DNA from: Bacteroidales bacterium
Lineage (GTDB): Bacteria > Bacteroidota > Bacteroidia > Bacteroidales > WCHB1-69
DNA length: 42,450 bases
Assembly (NCBI GenBank): GCA_024400815.1
Contig: JAKSMD010000008.1
Span: forward strand, 1 to 42,450
Direction of reading: 5' to 3'
Part shown: positions 1 through 8,712 of the stretch, piece after piece
How the letters are laid out: the number at the start of each line of letters is the position of its first letter
Numbering within the stretch: position 1 is the first letter of the stretch
Translations under genes and position numbers: made by a program
Notes under the pieces: model-generated
The model's database searches: none
What the model saw: the letters and a program-made list of their open reading frames with translations, nothing else
Told to the model about the DNA's origin: nothing

Positions 1-49
1 TGCTATCTTTAGAATCGTCAAAAGATAATTATTACTATTCTCGTTCAGA

Positions 50-79
50 AAGGGGTTGTCATTGACAACCCCTTTTTTA
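50..79 (+). terminator. Rho-independent terminator of an upstream gene
   Basis: An 11-bp perfect stem (50-60 pairs with 64-74) with a 3-nt loop is followed at once by a run of T. It ends transcription of a gene lying left of the window. Nothing else is recognisable in bases 1-49. Confidence 0.85.
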
Positions 80-104
80 TTTCTCATTTTGTCTTTTCTT
101 TTAT

Positions 105-112
105 TATCTTTG
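105..112 (+). promoter_or_regulatory. Putative -7 box (TATCTTTG)
   Basis: The sequence matches the Bacteroidota sigma-70 -7 consensus TAnnTTTG and lies about 20 nt before the start codon of the surface protein at 132. A TTTG lies at 88-91, but the 13-nt gap is shorter than the usual -33/-7 spacing. Confidence 0.55.
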
Positions 113-131
113 CAACCCATTTTTTTGCATT

Positions 132-3100
132 ATGAATAGACTAACATTACTTCTTCTTTCCTTATTGCTCTGCTGCCAATCAGTTATTTTTGCATTGCCT
201 GAAGATTCTCTCACGGTTGGCAAATTGGAGTTCGTCCCTAATTTTAACCAATGGGAATGTAATGTTTTGTATGCTGCTCGTCTTCGTGGCGGTACTTTTT
301 TTGCTGAAAAAGATGGTTTTACTATTGCTTTGATTTCTCCTAATGACCTTGCTTCTTTTCATCAGCATAAATATGATGCTGTGAATATGCCTATGTCTTC
401 GCTCTCTGCTTCTGCTTATAAGATTATGTTCCTTAACTCTTCTTCTGAAGTTAAAGTTTCTGCGTCTGCTCCTTATTCTAATTTTTACAATTATTTTGTC
501 TCAAATGATCCTAAGCGTTGGGCAAGTCATGTTCCTGCTTATGCATGTTTGTCTTATCTTAATCTTTATGATGGTATTTCCCTTACGGTTGCTCAGCAGG
601 GTGATAATTTGAAGTATGATTTTACTGTCGACCCTTTTGCCGACCCTAATTTAATACGCTTATCTTTTGATGGAGTCAAGTCGGTTTCCCTAGTGGGTGG
701 TTCTCTTGTCATTAATAATTTTTATTCTAAAATTGTAGAGCTTGCTCCTTTTGCTTTTCAAGTTGTTGATGGTGACACGACTGTGGTCCCTTGTCAATAT
801 GTTTTAGACAAGAATAAAGTCTCTTTCAAATTGTCTTCTTATCGTAAGGATTTACCTTTAATTATAGACCCCGTTGTTGTTTTTTCTTCTTTTTCTGGTT
901 CAACTGCTGACAATTGGGGTTATACCGCTACTTATGATGCCCATGGTAATTTGTATGGTGGCGGTATTTCTTTTGGCGTTGGTTATCCAACTACTTTAGG
1001 TGCTTATCAACTTGATTTTTGTGCCGGTACTGGTTCTTCATTAACCGATGTGTCTATTTCTAAATTTGATTCTTCAGGAACATCCTTGATTTATTCTACT
1101 TATTTGGGTGGTTCTTTAGTCGATATTCCTCATAGTCTTTATGTTAATGACAATAATGAATTGTATGTTTTCGGTACCACTGCTTCTTCTAATTTTCCAG
1201 TTACTCCTAATGCTTTTGATACTTCTTTTAATGGAGGTCCGTCTACTACTTTATCTACAACCTTGTCATTCCCTAACGGTTCTGATATTTTCGTTTCAAA
1301 ATTTAGTGCTGATGGTTCACAATTATTAGCTTCTACTTTTGTGGGAGGAACTCATAATGATGGCGTTAATACGGCTGCCTATTTGCGCAAAAATTATGCT
1401 GATGATAATCGTGGTGAGATTTTGGTTGACGAACATAGTAATGTTTATGTTGTTTCATCTACTTCTTCTCAAGACTTTCCTGTAACGTCAAATGCCTATG
1501 ATACTTTTCCTTGCGGCAATCAAGATGTTTGTGTGTTTAAACTTAACCAGGATCTGTCTCAATTGGTGTGGAGTACTTATTTTGGTGGCAGTGCTAATGA
1601 TGCTGGTTATAGTATGATGTTGGCTTCAGACAAAAGTGTATATGTCTGCGGCGGTGCGCTTTCTCCTAATCTGCCTACTTCTGCGAATGCTTATCAACCT
1701 GTATATGCAACAGGCACAGATGGCTTTGTGGCTCATCTTTCTGCCAATGGCGATCAGTTGCTTCATTGTACTTATTTAGGTCAGCAAGGGTATGATCAAG
1801 CCTATTTGATAAAAGGTGACCGGTATGATTACCCTTATGTTTTTGGCCAAACGGAAGCGTCAGGTAATGCATGGTTGCATAATGCCAACTATTTTGTTCC
1901 TAATGGCGGCCAGTTTTTGCTTAAATTGACACCTGGTTTGGATTCTTTGGTATGGTCCACCTCTTTCGGTACTGGTAATGGTGGACCGGATATTTCACCA
2001 ACGGCTCTGCTTGTTGACTATTGTAACAATATCTATATGTCTGGATGGGGATCGTCCGCTCTTAACGGATTTGGTGGTACGGAAGGATTGCCCATTACGC
2101 CGGATGCCTTCCAATCTTTTACTGATGGTAGTGATTACTATTTCTTATGCCTAAGTGACGATGCTTCTCAGTTGGTGTATGGCAGTTATTTTGGCGGTTC
2201 TGCGAACAGCGCTCGTGAACATGTGGATGGAGGTACTAGCCGTTTTGATCGTAAAGGACGTATTTACCAAGCTGTATGTGCGGGTTGTGGCGGCCAGAGT
2301 ACATTCCCTACAACAAATGGTGCTTGGTCGCAAACCAATGGTAGTAGCAATTGTAATTTAGGGGTTATTAAGATGGATTTCGGATTGCCAGTGGTGGTCG
2401 CTGATTTTGAATTGCCGAATGCGATATGTGCGCCGGATAGTGTCCATTTTCTAAACCACTCTCAAACTATCGGCAGCAGTACTACATACTATTGGGATTT
2501 CGGAGATGGCTCAACATCCACGCTTGCCGCTCCGACGCATTTTTATGACCATACGGGCTATTATCGGGTTACAATGGTTGTGCAGGACAACGGAAGCTGT
2601 AATTTCGCGGATACGCTCACGAAATCGATTTTGGTGCTGGCCAATTCTACGGATACGCTTCCAACCCTTTCTGTGTGTATGGGCGATTTTGTTCAAATTG
2701 GTTTGCCGCCTTCGTTGGATGTCGATTATTATTGGTCGCCAGCAGCCACGTTGAGCAGCGATAATATTTCCAATCCATTCGCTACGCCCACCCAATCTAC
2801 ACTCTATACCCTGGTGGCTACTTCAGGATTGTGTCATGATACTCTTCAACAACGGGTAGAGGTGTTTCACCTCAATGTAGATGTGATGCAAGATACTACG
2901 ATTTGCGAGGGGGGGACGGCTTTTCTTCATATAGGAACGGATGATGTTTCTGAAATTCGCGCGATTGAATGGTCGTTGTCTCCTACATTTACAAATGTTT
3001 TTAATTTGAATCAAACAACGCTGACAGTACAGCCAACGGAAGAAACTACCTACTATGTGCGCATTTCTGGAGTGAGTTGTATAGTCGAATCTTCCATTAC

Positions 3101-3887
3101 GGTACATGTCTCAAAAATTCATGTGGAAGCCGGTCAAGACTTTCATATTTGTTTTGAAAATGGGGTACAGCTAAGCCTGTCTCATGATGGTGGCGCGAAC
3201 TGTCAATATAGTTGGACACTGGGTGATGGGACGGTTTATTATACGGCAGCCCCCTATGTCTCACCGTCGGAATCCACAACCTATTCTGTAACCGTAACGA
3301 ATCCTTATGGATGTTCCGCTACGACACAAGGCGTCATCACGCGGCGGTCGGGCACCTTCCCGATGCCGTTGCAGGCATGGTGCGAAATTTGCGATATTGT
3401 GCAGTTCAATACCACAACCATTTTTTCTACCGATTATGGTGATGGATATACTTATCAATGGACCCCAACGGAGCAAGTGACGACACCCCAAAGTCCTTCG
3501 ACTTTGGTGCAACCCATGTCATCCACAACCTATACTGTGGCAGTTACAGATACGTTCAACTGCACCCTGACGGATACGGTTTTTATCAAAGTGGAGACAC
3601 TTACCTGCGACAATCCATTTGTGTATGTGCCTAATGCCTTTTCTCCTAATGGGGATTCTAAAAATGACGTTCTTTATGTTAGAAGTTCCATTGTTGATAA
3701 TCTCTATTTTGTGATTTATAGTCGTTGGGGACAGAAAATTTTTGAAACCACTTCGATGGAAAATGGCTGGGATGGAACTTTTAAAGGGAAACCTTGCCAG
3801 AACGGAGTTTACGATTACTATCTTAAAGCCACATGCCTTGATGGACAAGTGCTTGAAACAAAAGGAAATGTGATGCTTGTCAGATAG
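132..3887 (+). CDS. SBBP-repeat/PKD surface protein with T9SS type B sorting domain
   Basis: Predicted secreted or surface protein of 1251 residues. A signal peptide covers about residues 1-22. Residues 25-250 resemble the N-terminal beta domain often found before SBBP beta-propeller repeats. About six SBBP-type repeats follow between 250 and 760, recognisable by the recurring core 'YSTYLGGS' / 'WSTYFGGS' and a later 'N(L/V)Y' strand. A PKD domain with 'YWDFGDG' lies near residue 787, and more Ig-like beta domains fill 840-1150. The last ~93 residues are a gliding-motility-type (CHU_C) C-terminus with 'VPNAFSPNGDSKNDV', 'YSRWGQKIFE' and 'NGWDGTFKG', which directs export through T9SS. The exact role (adhesion, motility, polymer binding) cannot be read from sequence. 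Codon choice is strongly T-ending in the first half and more mixed later. The ATG fits the promoter and signal peptide. Confidence 0.9.
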   Translation: MNRLTLLLLSLLLCCQSVIFALPEDSLTVGKLEFVPNFNQWECNVLYAARLRGGTFFAEKDGFTIALISPNDLASFHQHKYDAVNMPMSSLSASAYKIMFLNSSSEVKVSASAPYSNFYNYFVSNDPKRWASHVPAYACLSYLNLYDGISLTVAQQGDNLKYDFTVDPFADPNLIRLSFDGVKSVSLVGGSLVINNFYSKIVELAPFAFQVVDGDTTVVPCQYVLDKNKVSFKLSSYRKDLPLIIDPVVVFSSFSGSTADNWGYTATYDAHGNLYGGGISFGVGYPTTLGAYQLDFCAGTGSSLTDVSISKFDSSGTSLIYSTYLGGSLVDIPHSLYVNDNNELYVFGTTASSNFPVTPNAFDTSFNGGPSTTLSTTLSFPNGSDIFVSKFSADGSQLLASTFVGGTHNDGVNTAAYLRKNYADDNRGEILVDEHSNVYVVSSTSSQDFPVTSNAYDTFPCGNQDVCVFKLNQDLSQLVWSTYFGGSANDAGYSMMLASDKSVYVCGGALSPNLPTSANAYQPVYATGTDGFVAHLSANGDQLLHCTYLGQQGYDQAYLIKGDRYDYPYVFGQTEASGNAWLHNANYFVPNGGQFLLKLTPGLDSLVWSTSFGTGNGGPDISPTALLVDYCNNIYMSGWGSSALNGFGGTEGLPITPDAFQSFTDGSDYYFLCLSDDASQLVYGSYFGGSANSAREHVDGGTSRFDRKGRIYQAVCAGCGGQSTFPTTNGAWSQTNGSSNCNLGVIKMDFGLPVVVADFELPNAICAPDSVHFLNHSQTIGSSTTYYWDFGDGSTSTLAAPTHFYDHTGYYRVTMVVQDNGSCNFADTLTKSILVLANSTDTLPTLSVCMGDFVQIGLPPSLDVDYYWSPAATLSSDNISNPFATPTQSTLYTLVATSGLCHDTLQQRVEVFHLNVDVMQDTTICEGGTAFLHIGTDDVSEIRAIEWSLSPTFTNVFNLNQTTLTVQPTEETTYYVRISGVSCIVESSITVHVSKIHVEAGQDFHICFENGVQLSLSHDGGANCQYSWTLGDGTVYYTAAPYVSPSESTTYSVTVTNPYGCSATTQGVITRRSGTFPMPLQAWCEICDIVQFNTTTIFSTDYGDGYTYQWTPTEQVTTPQSPSTLVQPMSSTTYTVAVTDTFNCTLTDTVFIKVETLTCDNPFVYVPNAFSPNGDSKNDVLYVRSSIVDNLYFVIYSRWGQKIFETTSMENGWDGTFKGKPCQNGVYDYYLKATCLDGQVLETKGNVMLVR

Positions 3888-3944
3888 TAAGAAAAAAAAT
3901 ATTCCCATTGTCTTATTTACTCCATAAAGCGAATTACTTTTTTG

Positions 3945-3952
3945 TACATTTG
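3945..3952 (+). promoter_or_regulatory. Putative -7 box (TACATTTG)
   Basis: This TAnnTTTG match sits inside the longer string TTTGTACATTTGCCGCG, 24 nt before the ATG at 3976. The same extended string recurs at 27771-27785 and, on the minus strand, near 13647 and 12015. No clear -33 box is seen. Confidence 0.6.
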
Positions 3953-3975
3953 CCGCGTTTTTCTTTTACCTAAAA

Positions 3976-5130
3976 ATGTCAACGGAAGTATCTAATAATC
4001 AGGAAAAAAAATCCCTTTGGAAATCATGGAAAGGTTTCAAAGTGCGGACTAAAATTTTTATGATTGGCATTTTCCTTTTTGCGCTGGCTGGGGCAGCTAT
4101 TATTGGCGCATGGGGTATATACCAACTCGGTTTTACCAACAACAAGGGCGGTGTGGATGAGAACAATCGCTATCTTGCAGATTATCAATCACAAACAAAT
4201 GTGAAAGATTCAAATAAGGTGTTTGAGGAAAATATCAAGAATTATTTGAATTTGGTCGCACTTAGTAAAATCTATCCTACAAATGCGCATTTGATTTTGG
4301 ATGCAGGTCGTTTTAATGAGCGTCCCGACGGCATTAACCAGATGATTTATGCAGCCAATATGTATTTGCAAGAAGATGAAAAGGGACAGAAGTACCAGAA
4401 GATGGTGAAGGAATTGCAAGATGTGGTGGCCAAATATTCTACAGATTCCAATAATGCCAATTTGATTCCATGGATGAATGAACCGGCTTGGGCTGCCTTG
4501 AAGGTGGCTATTGTGAAAGATAAGGCAGTGATAGAGGAGGCTGCCCGCCTGACCGGCGTGGAGCCCCGACTCATTGTAGGTTGTCTGGTGGGCGAACAAA
4601 TTCGTCTTTTCAACTCCAAGCGCGAAATGTATAAGCAATATCTCGGACCGGTAAAGGTGCTTTCTGTGCAATCCCAATTCTCTTTGGGTGTAAATGGTAT
4701 TAAGGACTTTACTGCCATGCAGGTTGAAAGAAACCTTAAGGATTCTACGAGTGAGTTTTATATGGGCAAGCAATATGAACATATTCTGGACTTCAAAACG
4801 GCTGACCCTGCCTCTGAACGTGTGAATCGTCTGGTCGATTATCATAACCATCTCTATTCATACATTTACACCGGTTGTATTTTGCATCAGACGATGATGC
4901 AGTGGAAGCGTGCCGGTTTTGACATTTCCAATCGTCCCGACATTTTATTCACATTGTTCAATTTGGGCTTCGTGGCATCCAAGCCGAGCGACCACCCACA
5001 GTGTGGCGGCTCCCATATTACAGTCAATGACCGTATCTATACCTTCGGTGTGATTGGCAATGACTTCTATTTTTCCGGCGAGCTGGCTAAAGAATTCCCA
5101 TTGCAGGCTAAGTCTTTTGCCAATGAGTAA
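3976..5130 (+). CDS. Membrane-anchored protein, possible lysozyme-like (lytic transglycosylase-type) fold
   Basis: A 384-residue protein with a short basic N-terminus and one strong membrane segment at about 28-50, followed by a large domain that should be extracytoplasmic. I do not recognise a named family. The region around residues 186-250 is suggestive: 'GVEPRLIVGCLVGEQIRLF' is followed some 30 residues later by 'SQFSLGVNGIKDFTAMQVE'. This recalls the Glu-containing helix and following Ser/Gly-rich turn of transglycosylase folds. That makes a peptidoglycan-related role possible but unproven; the Glu in 'GEQ' would be the candidate catalytic residue. The gene overlaps the next one (U32 family) by 8 bp, so the two are probably translationally coupled. 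It follows its own promoter-like motif at 3945. Confidence 0.75.
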   Translation: MSTEVSNNQEKKSLWKSWKGFKVRTKIFMIGIFLFALAGAAIIGAWGIYQLGFTNNKGGVDENNRYLADYQSQTNVKDSNKVFEENIKNYLNLVALSKIYPTNAHLILDAGRFNERPDGINQMIYAANMYLQEDEKGQKYQKMVKELQDVVAKYSTDSNNANLIPWMNEPAWAALKVAIVKDKAVIEEAARLTGVEPRLIVGCLVGEQIRLFNSKREMYKQYLGPVKVLSVQSQFSLGVNGIKDFTAMQVERNLKDSTSEFYMGKQYEHILDFKTADPASERVNRLVDYHNHLYSYIYTGCILHQTMMQWKRAGFDISNRPDILFTLFNLGFVASKPSDHPQCGGSHITVNDRIYTFGVIGNDFYFSGELAKEFPLQAKSFANE

Positions 5131-6934
5131 GGTTGAACTTCTTATCCCGGCAAAGGACCTTTCAAGCGGTATGGTCGCCATCAATCATGGCGCCGATGCC
5201 CTTTATATTGGTGCGTCAAAATTCGGTGCGCGCCAGGCGGCAGGCAATTCCTTGCAGCATCTTCAACAGTTGGTCCGCTATGCGCATCTGTACGGTTCCA
5301 AAGTTTATGTTACCGTCAATACGCTTCTGTATGACGATGAATTGAACGAAGTTCAGCAACTGATACATACCCTCTATGAAATGGGTGTTGATGCGCTCAT
5401 CATTCAGGATTTGGGAATTCTGAAAATGGATTTGCCGCCGATTCGTCTGCATGCCAGCACACAGTGTCACAACAATTCTTTAGAAAGGGTTTCTTTGTTG
5501 CAAAAGGCAGGATTCAAACGCGCTATCTTAGCTCGCGAGATGAATGTGGATACCATTCGAGACATTCACGCCCAATGCGATATCGAGTTGGAAACTTTCG
5601 TACACGGCGCCTTGTGCGTGAGTTACAGCGGTCAGTGTTTTATGAGCCGCATGGTCACGGGCCGCAGCGGGAATAGGGGAGAGTGTGCCCAGCTTTGCAG
5701 AACTTGTTTCGATTTGACAGACGGACATGGCAAAACGATACTGAAAGATAAACATTTGCTCTCTTTGCGAGATATGAACCGTTCTGCCTATCTGAAAGAT
5801 ATTCTCCAAGCTGGCGTGATTTCGCTGAAGGTGGAAGGCCGTCTTAAAGATGAAAACTATGTCAAAAACATAACGGCCTATTACCGCCAGATTTTGGATG
5901 GCATTTTGAACGGAGAAGAAGATTTTGAAAAAGCCAGCAGTGGCCATACGATATTCTTCTTTGAACCGAATCCTAAAAAAACTTTTAACCGCGGATTTAC
6001 GCCATACTTTATCAATGGTGCTCGCGAGAAGATTGCCTCTTTTGAGACGCCGAAGTCGATGGGACAGCATATCGGTCGCCTGCGCCATGATCGTCAGGGC
6101 AGGTTGCTCTATGATGGCCAAGAAACGATTGTCAATGGAGACGGACTTTGCTTTATCAACGATGCTGGCGTGCTGGAAGGTTTCCTGGTAAATAAGGTGG
6201 CCGGCCAACAACTCTTCCCGCAAAAACCGTTGTCTGCTTTCTGTCAGGTAGAGCTGTATAGAAATCTCGATAAAGCCTTTGAGAAAAAACTATCTGAAAA
6301 AACATCCGAAAGGAAGATGTGGGTAGATATGATTTTTGAAGAGACAGAAACGGGCTTTATTTTGAAGATGAAGGATGAAAACGGGTGCTCGGTTGCCGAA
6401 AGGTTAGAAACGCCGAAAATCGCCGCCAATAAGCCCGAAAATGCCATAAATCAGTTGCGAACATCCCTCGCCAAATTGGGTGGAACTCCTTTTGAACTAC
6501 GAAACCTTGAGATTGCATCGGGTCCCTATTTTCTTCAGAACTCGGTTTTGAATAAGTTGAGAAGTGCTGCGGCTGAGAAATTGCAAGATGCCCGTATGGA
6601 CTTTTTCCGCCCGCAGGATGCTTCGCTGGAATATCGCCCAGAACCTCTTTTGAAAGTGACTTCCTACAAAAATAACATCACGAATGAATTTCATCGTGCA
6701 GTGTATGAAGACTTCGGGGCAACGCAAATTGAATATGCGCCAGACAAGACCTTGGATTTCAAAGGTAAGGAAGTGATGGTTTGCAAATATTGTCTGCGTT
6801 ATGAACTCGGATTTTGCAGTAAACAGAAAAATGCAGTTAAAGTGGCGCTGCCACTGCATATTCAGAATGATACGCATCGCTTCCGCTTAGATTTTGATTG
6901 CAAAAACTGCATGATGAAGGTGGTGGCAGAATAG
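5123..6934 (+). CDS. U32 family peptidase / RlhA-like RNA hydroxylase
   Basis: Cytoplasmic protein of 603 residues. The N-terminal 'ELLIPAKDLSSGMVAINHGADALYIG' type opening (here split for brevity) and the block around residues 157-195 ('VHGALCVSYSGQCFMSR' then 'GNRGECAQLCR') are the U32 signature. The Cys-rich C-terminus (residues ~552-603) has two CxxC-type pairs, 'CKYC' and 'CKNC'. U32 proteins were first described as collagenases; characterised relatives such as E. coli RlhA and TrhP hydroxylate RNA bases in a prephenate- and iron-sulfur-linked reaction, and RNA modification is the likelier role here. The ATG at 5123 is chosen because 'MSKVELLIPAKDL' starts the conserved domain. An upstream ATG at 5054 would only add residues read out of frame from the preceding gene. 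It overlaps that gene by 8 bp. Confidence 0.9.
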   Translation: MSKVELLIPAKDLSSGMVAINHGADALYIGASKFGARQAAGNSLQHLQQLVRYAHLYGSKVYVTVNTLLYDDELNEVQQLIHTLYEMGVDALIIQDLGILKMDLPPIRLHASTQCHNNSLERVSLLQKAGFKRAILAREMNVDTIRDIHAQCDIELETFVHGALCVSYSGQCFMSRMVTGRSGNRGECAQLCRTCFDLTDGHGKTILKDKHLLSLRDMNRSAYLKDILQAGVISLKVEGRLKDENYVKNITAYYRQILDGILNGEEDFEKASSGHTIFFFEPNPKKTFNRGFTPYFINGAREKIASFETPKSMGQHIGRLRHDRQGRLLYDGQETIVNGDGLCFINDAGVLEGFLVNKVAGQQLFPQKPLSAFCQVELYRNLDKAFEKKLSEKTSERKMWVDMIFEETETGFILKMKDENGCSVAERLETPKIAANKPENAINQLRTSLAKLGGTPFELRNLEIASGPYFLQNSVLNKLRSAAAEKLQDARMDFFRPQDASLEYRPEPLLKVTSYKNNITNEFHRAVYEDFGATQIEYAPDKTLDFKGKEVMVCKYCLRYELGFCSKQKNAVKVALPLHIQNDTHRFRLDFDCKNCMMKVVAE

Positions 6935-6941
6935 TTTCTTT

Positions 6942-6949
6942 TATTTTTG
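6942..6949 (+). promoter_or_regulatory. Putative -7 box (TATTTTTG)
   Basis: This TAnnTTTG match lies just after the stop of the U32 gene and only 14 nt before the fucosidase ATG at 6964. It would give a very short leader. It suggests the fucosidase has its own promoter. Confidence 0.5.
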
Positions 6950-6963
6950 CAAAAACTTTTTAT

Positions 6964-8703
6964 ATGAAAAAAATAGCTTTGTTGATTGTGCTTTGCCTTA
7001 GTATGACTGCGCTTTCGGCGCAAAAGGTATTGCCAACTTGGGAGTCGCTAAATCAGCGTCCCTATCCTCAATGGTTCGCTGATGCAAAGTTGGGTATTTT
7101 TATTCACTGGGGCATCTATTCTGTTCCTTCGTACGCAAGTTTGGAAGGATATGGCGAATGGTATTATCGCGGTCTCATGCTCGGTGATACAGATCGTGTC
7201 AACTTCCAAAATCGAGTGTTCGGCAATGGCGAGGGCAATTTCCAATACAAGGATTTTTTACCTTATTACAAAGCAGAACTTTTTGATGCCAACGAGTGGG
7301 CACAACTCTTCAAACGCGCCGGCGCTCAATATGTCTTGCTGGTTACCAAACATCATGATGGCTATTGCCTGTGGGATAGCAAGTATCAACCCGAATGGAA
7401 TAGCGTTGTGAGCGGGCCACATCGCAATATCGTGACGGAAGTTACCGATGCCGTTCGCGCGGCTGGTATGAAGATGGGCTTCTATTACTCGCTTTTAGAA
7501 TGGACGAACCCATTGCATAAGTGGACCGTGGACCCGACAGATTCGATTGGACGCTATGTGGACGAGTATATGATTCCGCAATTCAAGGAATTGGTGATGC
7601 GCTATAACCCTTCTGTGCTTTTCTCGGATGGCGATTGGGATTATACTGCCGATCAGCTACACTCGGCAGAGTTGATTTCCTGGTATTATAACACCGTTGG
7701 CCCTGAGGCAATTGTGAATGACCGTTGGGGAAACGGGAATCAGCATGGCTTTCGCACTCCAGAATATAGCTCTGGTATTACACTCACAGACCGTCCTTGG
7801 GCGGAGTGCCGTGGCTTGGGTCGCTCTTTTGGACTTAACCGCAATGAACCACTGGAAAACTACTTGACATCAGAATCGCTGATTCGACATTTTGCCAAAC
7901 TGGTGGCTGCGGGCGGTGGCATGACGCTGAATGTCGGACCGGCAGCAGATGGACAAATTCCATTGCTGCAGCAGGAACGACTGCTCGACTTGGGCAAATG
8001 GCTCCAAGTTAATGGCGAAGCTATCTACGGCACGCGTCCGTATGAGCATTTCTACGAAATGGAAAAAGTGAAGGTCGCCCGCACTGATCCAAATGTGAAC
8101 TTTGACTGGAAACGAAATTCTCCCGATCCGACTATCGCCTACGACCATTTTACAGCCGAATGGAATGGCACGATTCGTGCCGACTATTCTGAACCTTATA
8201 CTTTTGAGGTGGAAACAGATGATGCTTTCGAACTTTGGATCGATGGAAACAAAGTGGTCCAATATAACCCTGCTGATTCAAATGTTTCTAAAAAGGGTAC
8301 CTTTTCTTTCAAAGCAGGTCATGCCTATAATGTGAAGATCATCTTTAAGGAGAAAGATATGGAGGCCGTTGCTATTTTGCGTTGGAGTTCCCCATCGCAT
8401 GCCAAAGAGGTGGTCCCAGCCGCCGCTTTCGGACAAGGTCTTTGGGGTGAGTATTCGTGCGAACAACCCTATATTTGCTATACCACGAAAGGTGAAACAC
8501 TCTATGCCATTGCCTTGCGTTATCCGCAAGATGAATTGGTGCTGAATGTTGCTAAACCAGACCACAAACTTACGATTACTATGCTGGGCTGCGATAAGGT
8601 GCTGCCTTACAAGTATAAAAATGGTCAGCTGATAATCAATACTTCGTCTTTGAAATATACGGATGTCGCCGGCGTGGCGGCGTGGGCTTTCCGAATCAAA
8701 TAA
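6964..8703 (+). CDS. Secreted alpha-L-fucosidase (GH29) with an inserted PA14 domain
   Basis: A 579-residue glycoside hydrolase of family GH29, which removes alpha-linked L-fucose from glycans with retention. A signal peptide covers residues 1-20 (ending 'ALSAQ'), so it acts in the periplasm or outside. Family motifs are 'FIHWGIYSVPSY', 'KHHDGYCLW' (His130, His131, Asp132) and 'FSDGDW', in which Asp222 is the expected nucleophile. Residues ~395-487 form a PA14-like module ('YTFEVETDDAFELWIDG'), which often binds carbohydrate. The C-terminal beta domain ('TLYAIALRYP') normally follows the GH29 barrel directly, so PA14 appears inserted between them. The ATG at 6964 is chosen because the signal peptide begins there; an in-frame ATG at 6898 lies inside the previous gene. 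It is followed after 9 nt by an acyltransferase gene. Confidence 0.93.
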   Translation: MKKIALLIVLCLSMTALSAQKVLPTWESLNQRPYPQWFADAKLGIFIHWGIYSVPSYASLEGYGEWYYRGLMLGDTDRVNFQNRVFGNGEGNFQYKDFLPYYKAELFDANEWAQLFKRAGAQYVLLVTKHHDGYCLWDSKYQPEWNSVVSGPHRNIVTEVTDAVRAAGMKMGFYYSLLEWTNPLHKWTVDPTDSIGRYVDEYMIPQFKELVMRYNPSVLFSDGDWDYTADQLHSAELISWYYNTVGPEAIVNDRWGNGNQHGFRTPEYSSGITLTDRPWAECRGLGRSFGLNRNEPLENYLTSESLIRHFAKLVAAGGGMTLNVGPAADGQIPLLQQERLLDLGKWLQVNGEAIYGTRPYEHFYEMEKVKVARTDPNVNFDWKRNSPDPTIAYDHFTAEWNGTIRADYSEPYTFEVETDDAFELWIDGNKVVQYNPADSNVSKKGTFSFKAGHAYNVKIIFKEKDMEAVAILRWSSPSHAKEVVPAAAFGQGLWGEYSCEQPYICYTTKGETLYAIALRYPQDELVLNVAKPDHKLTITMLGCDKVLPYKYKNGQLIINTSSLKYTDVAGVAAWAFRIK

Positions 8704-8712
8704 TGGCTTGCT

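Noticed and set aside
4210..4851. 213-codon open frame on the minus strand
   Set aside because: It lies opposite the membrane-anchored protein gene, with a His/Ile/Leu-rich composition typical of antisense frames.
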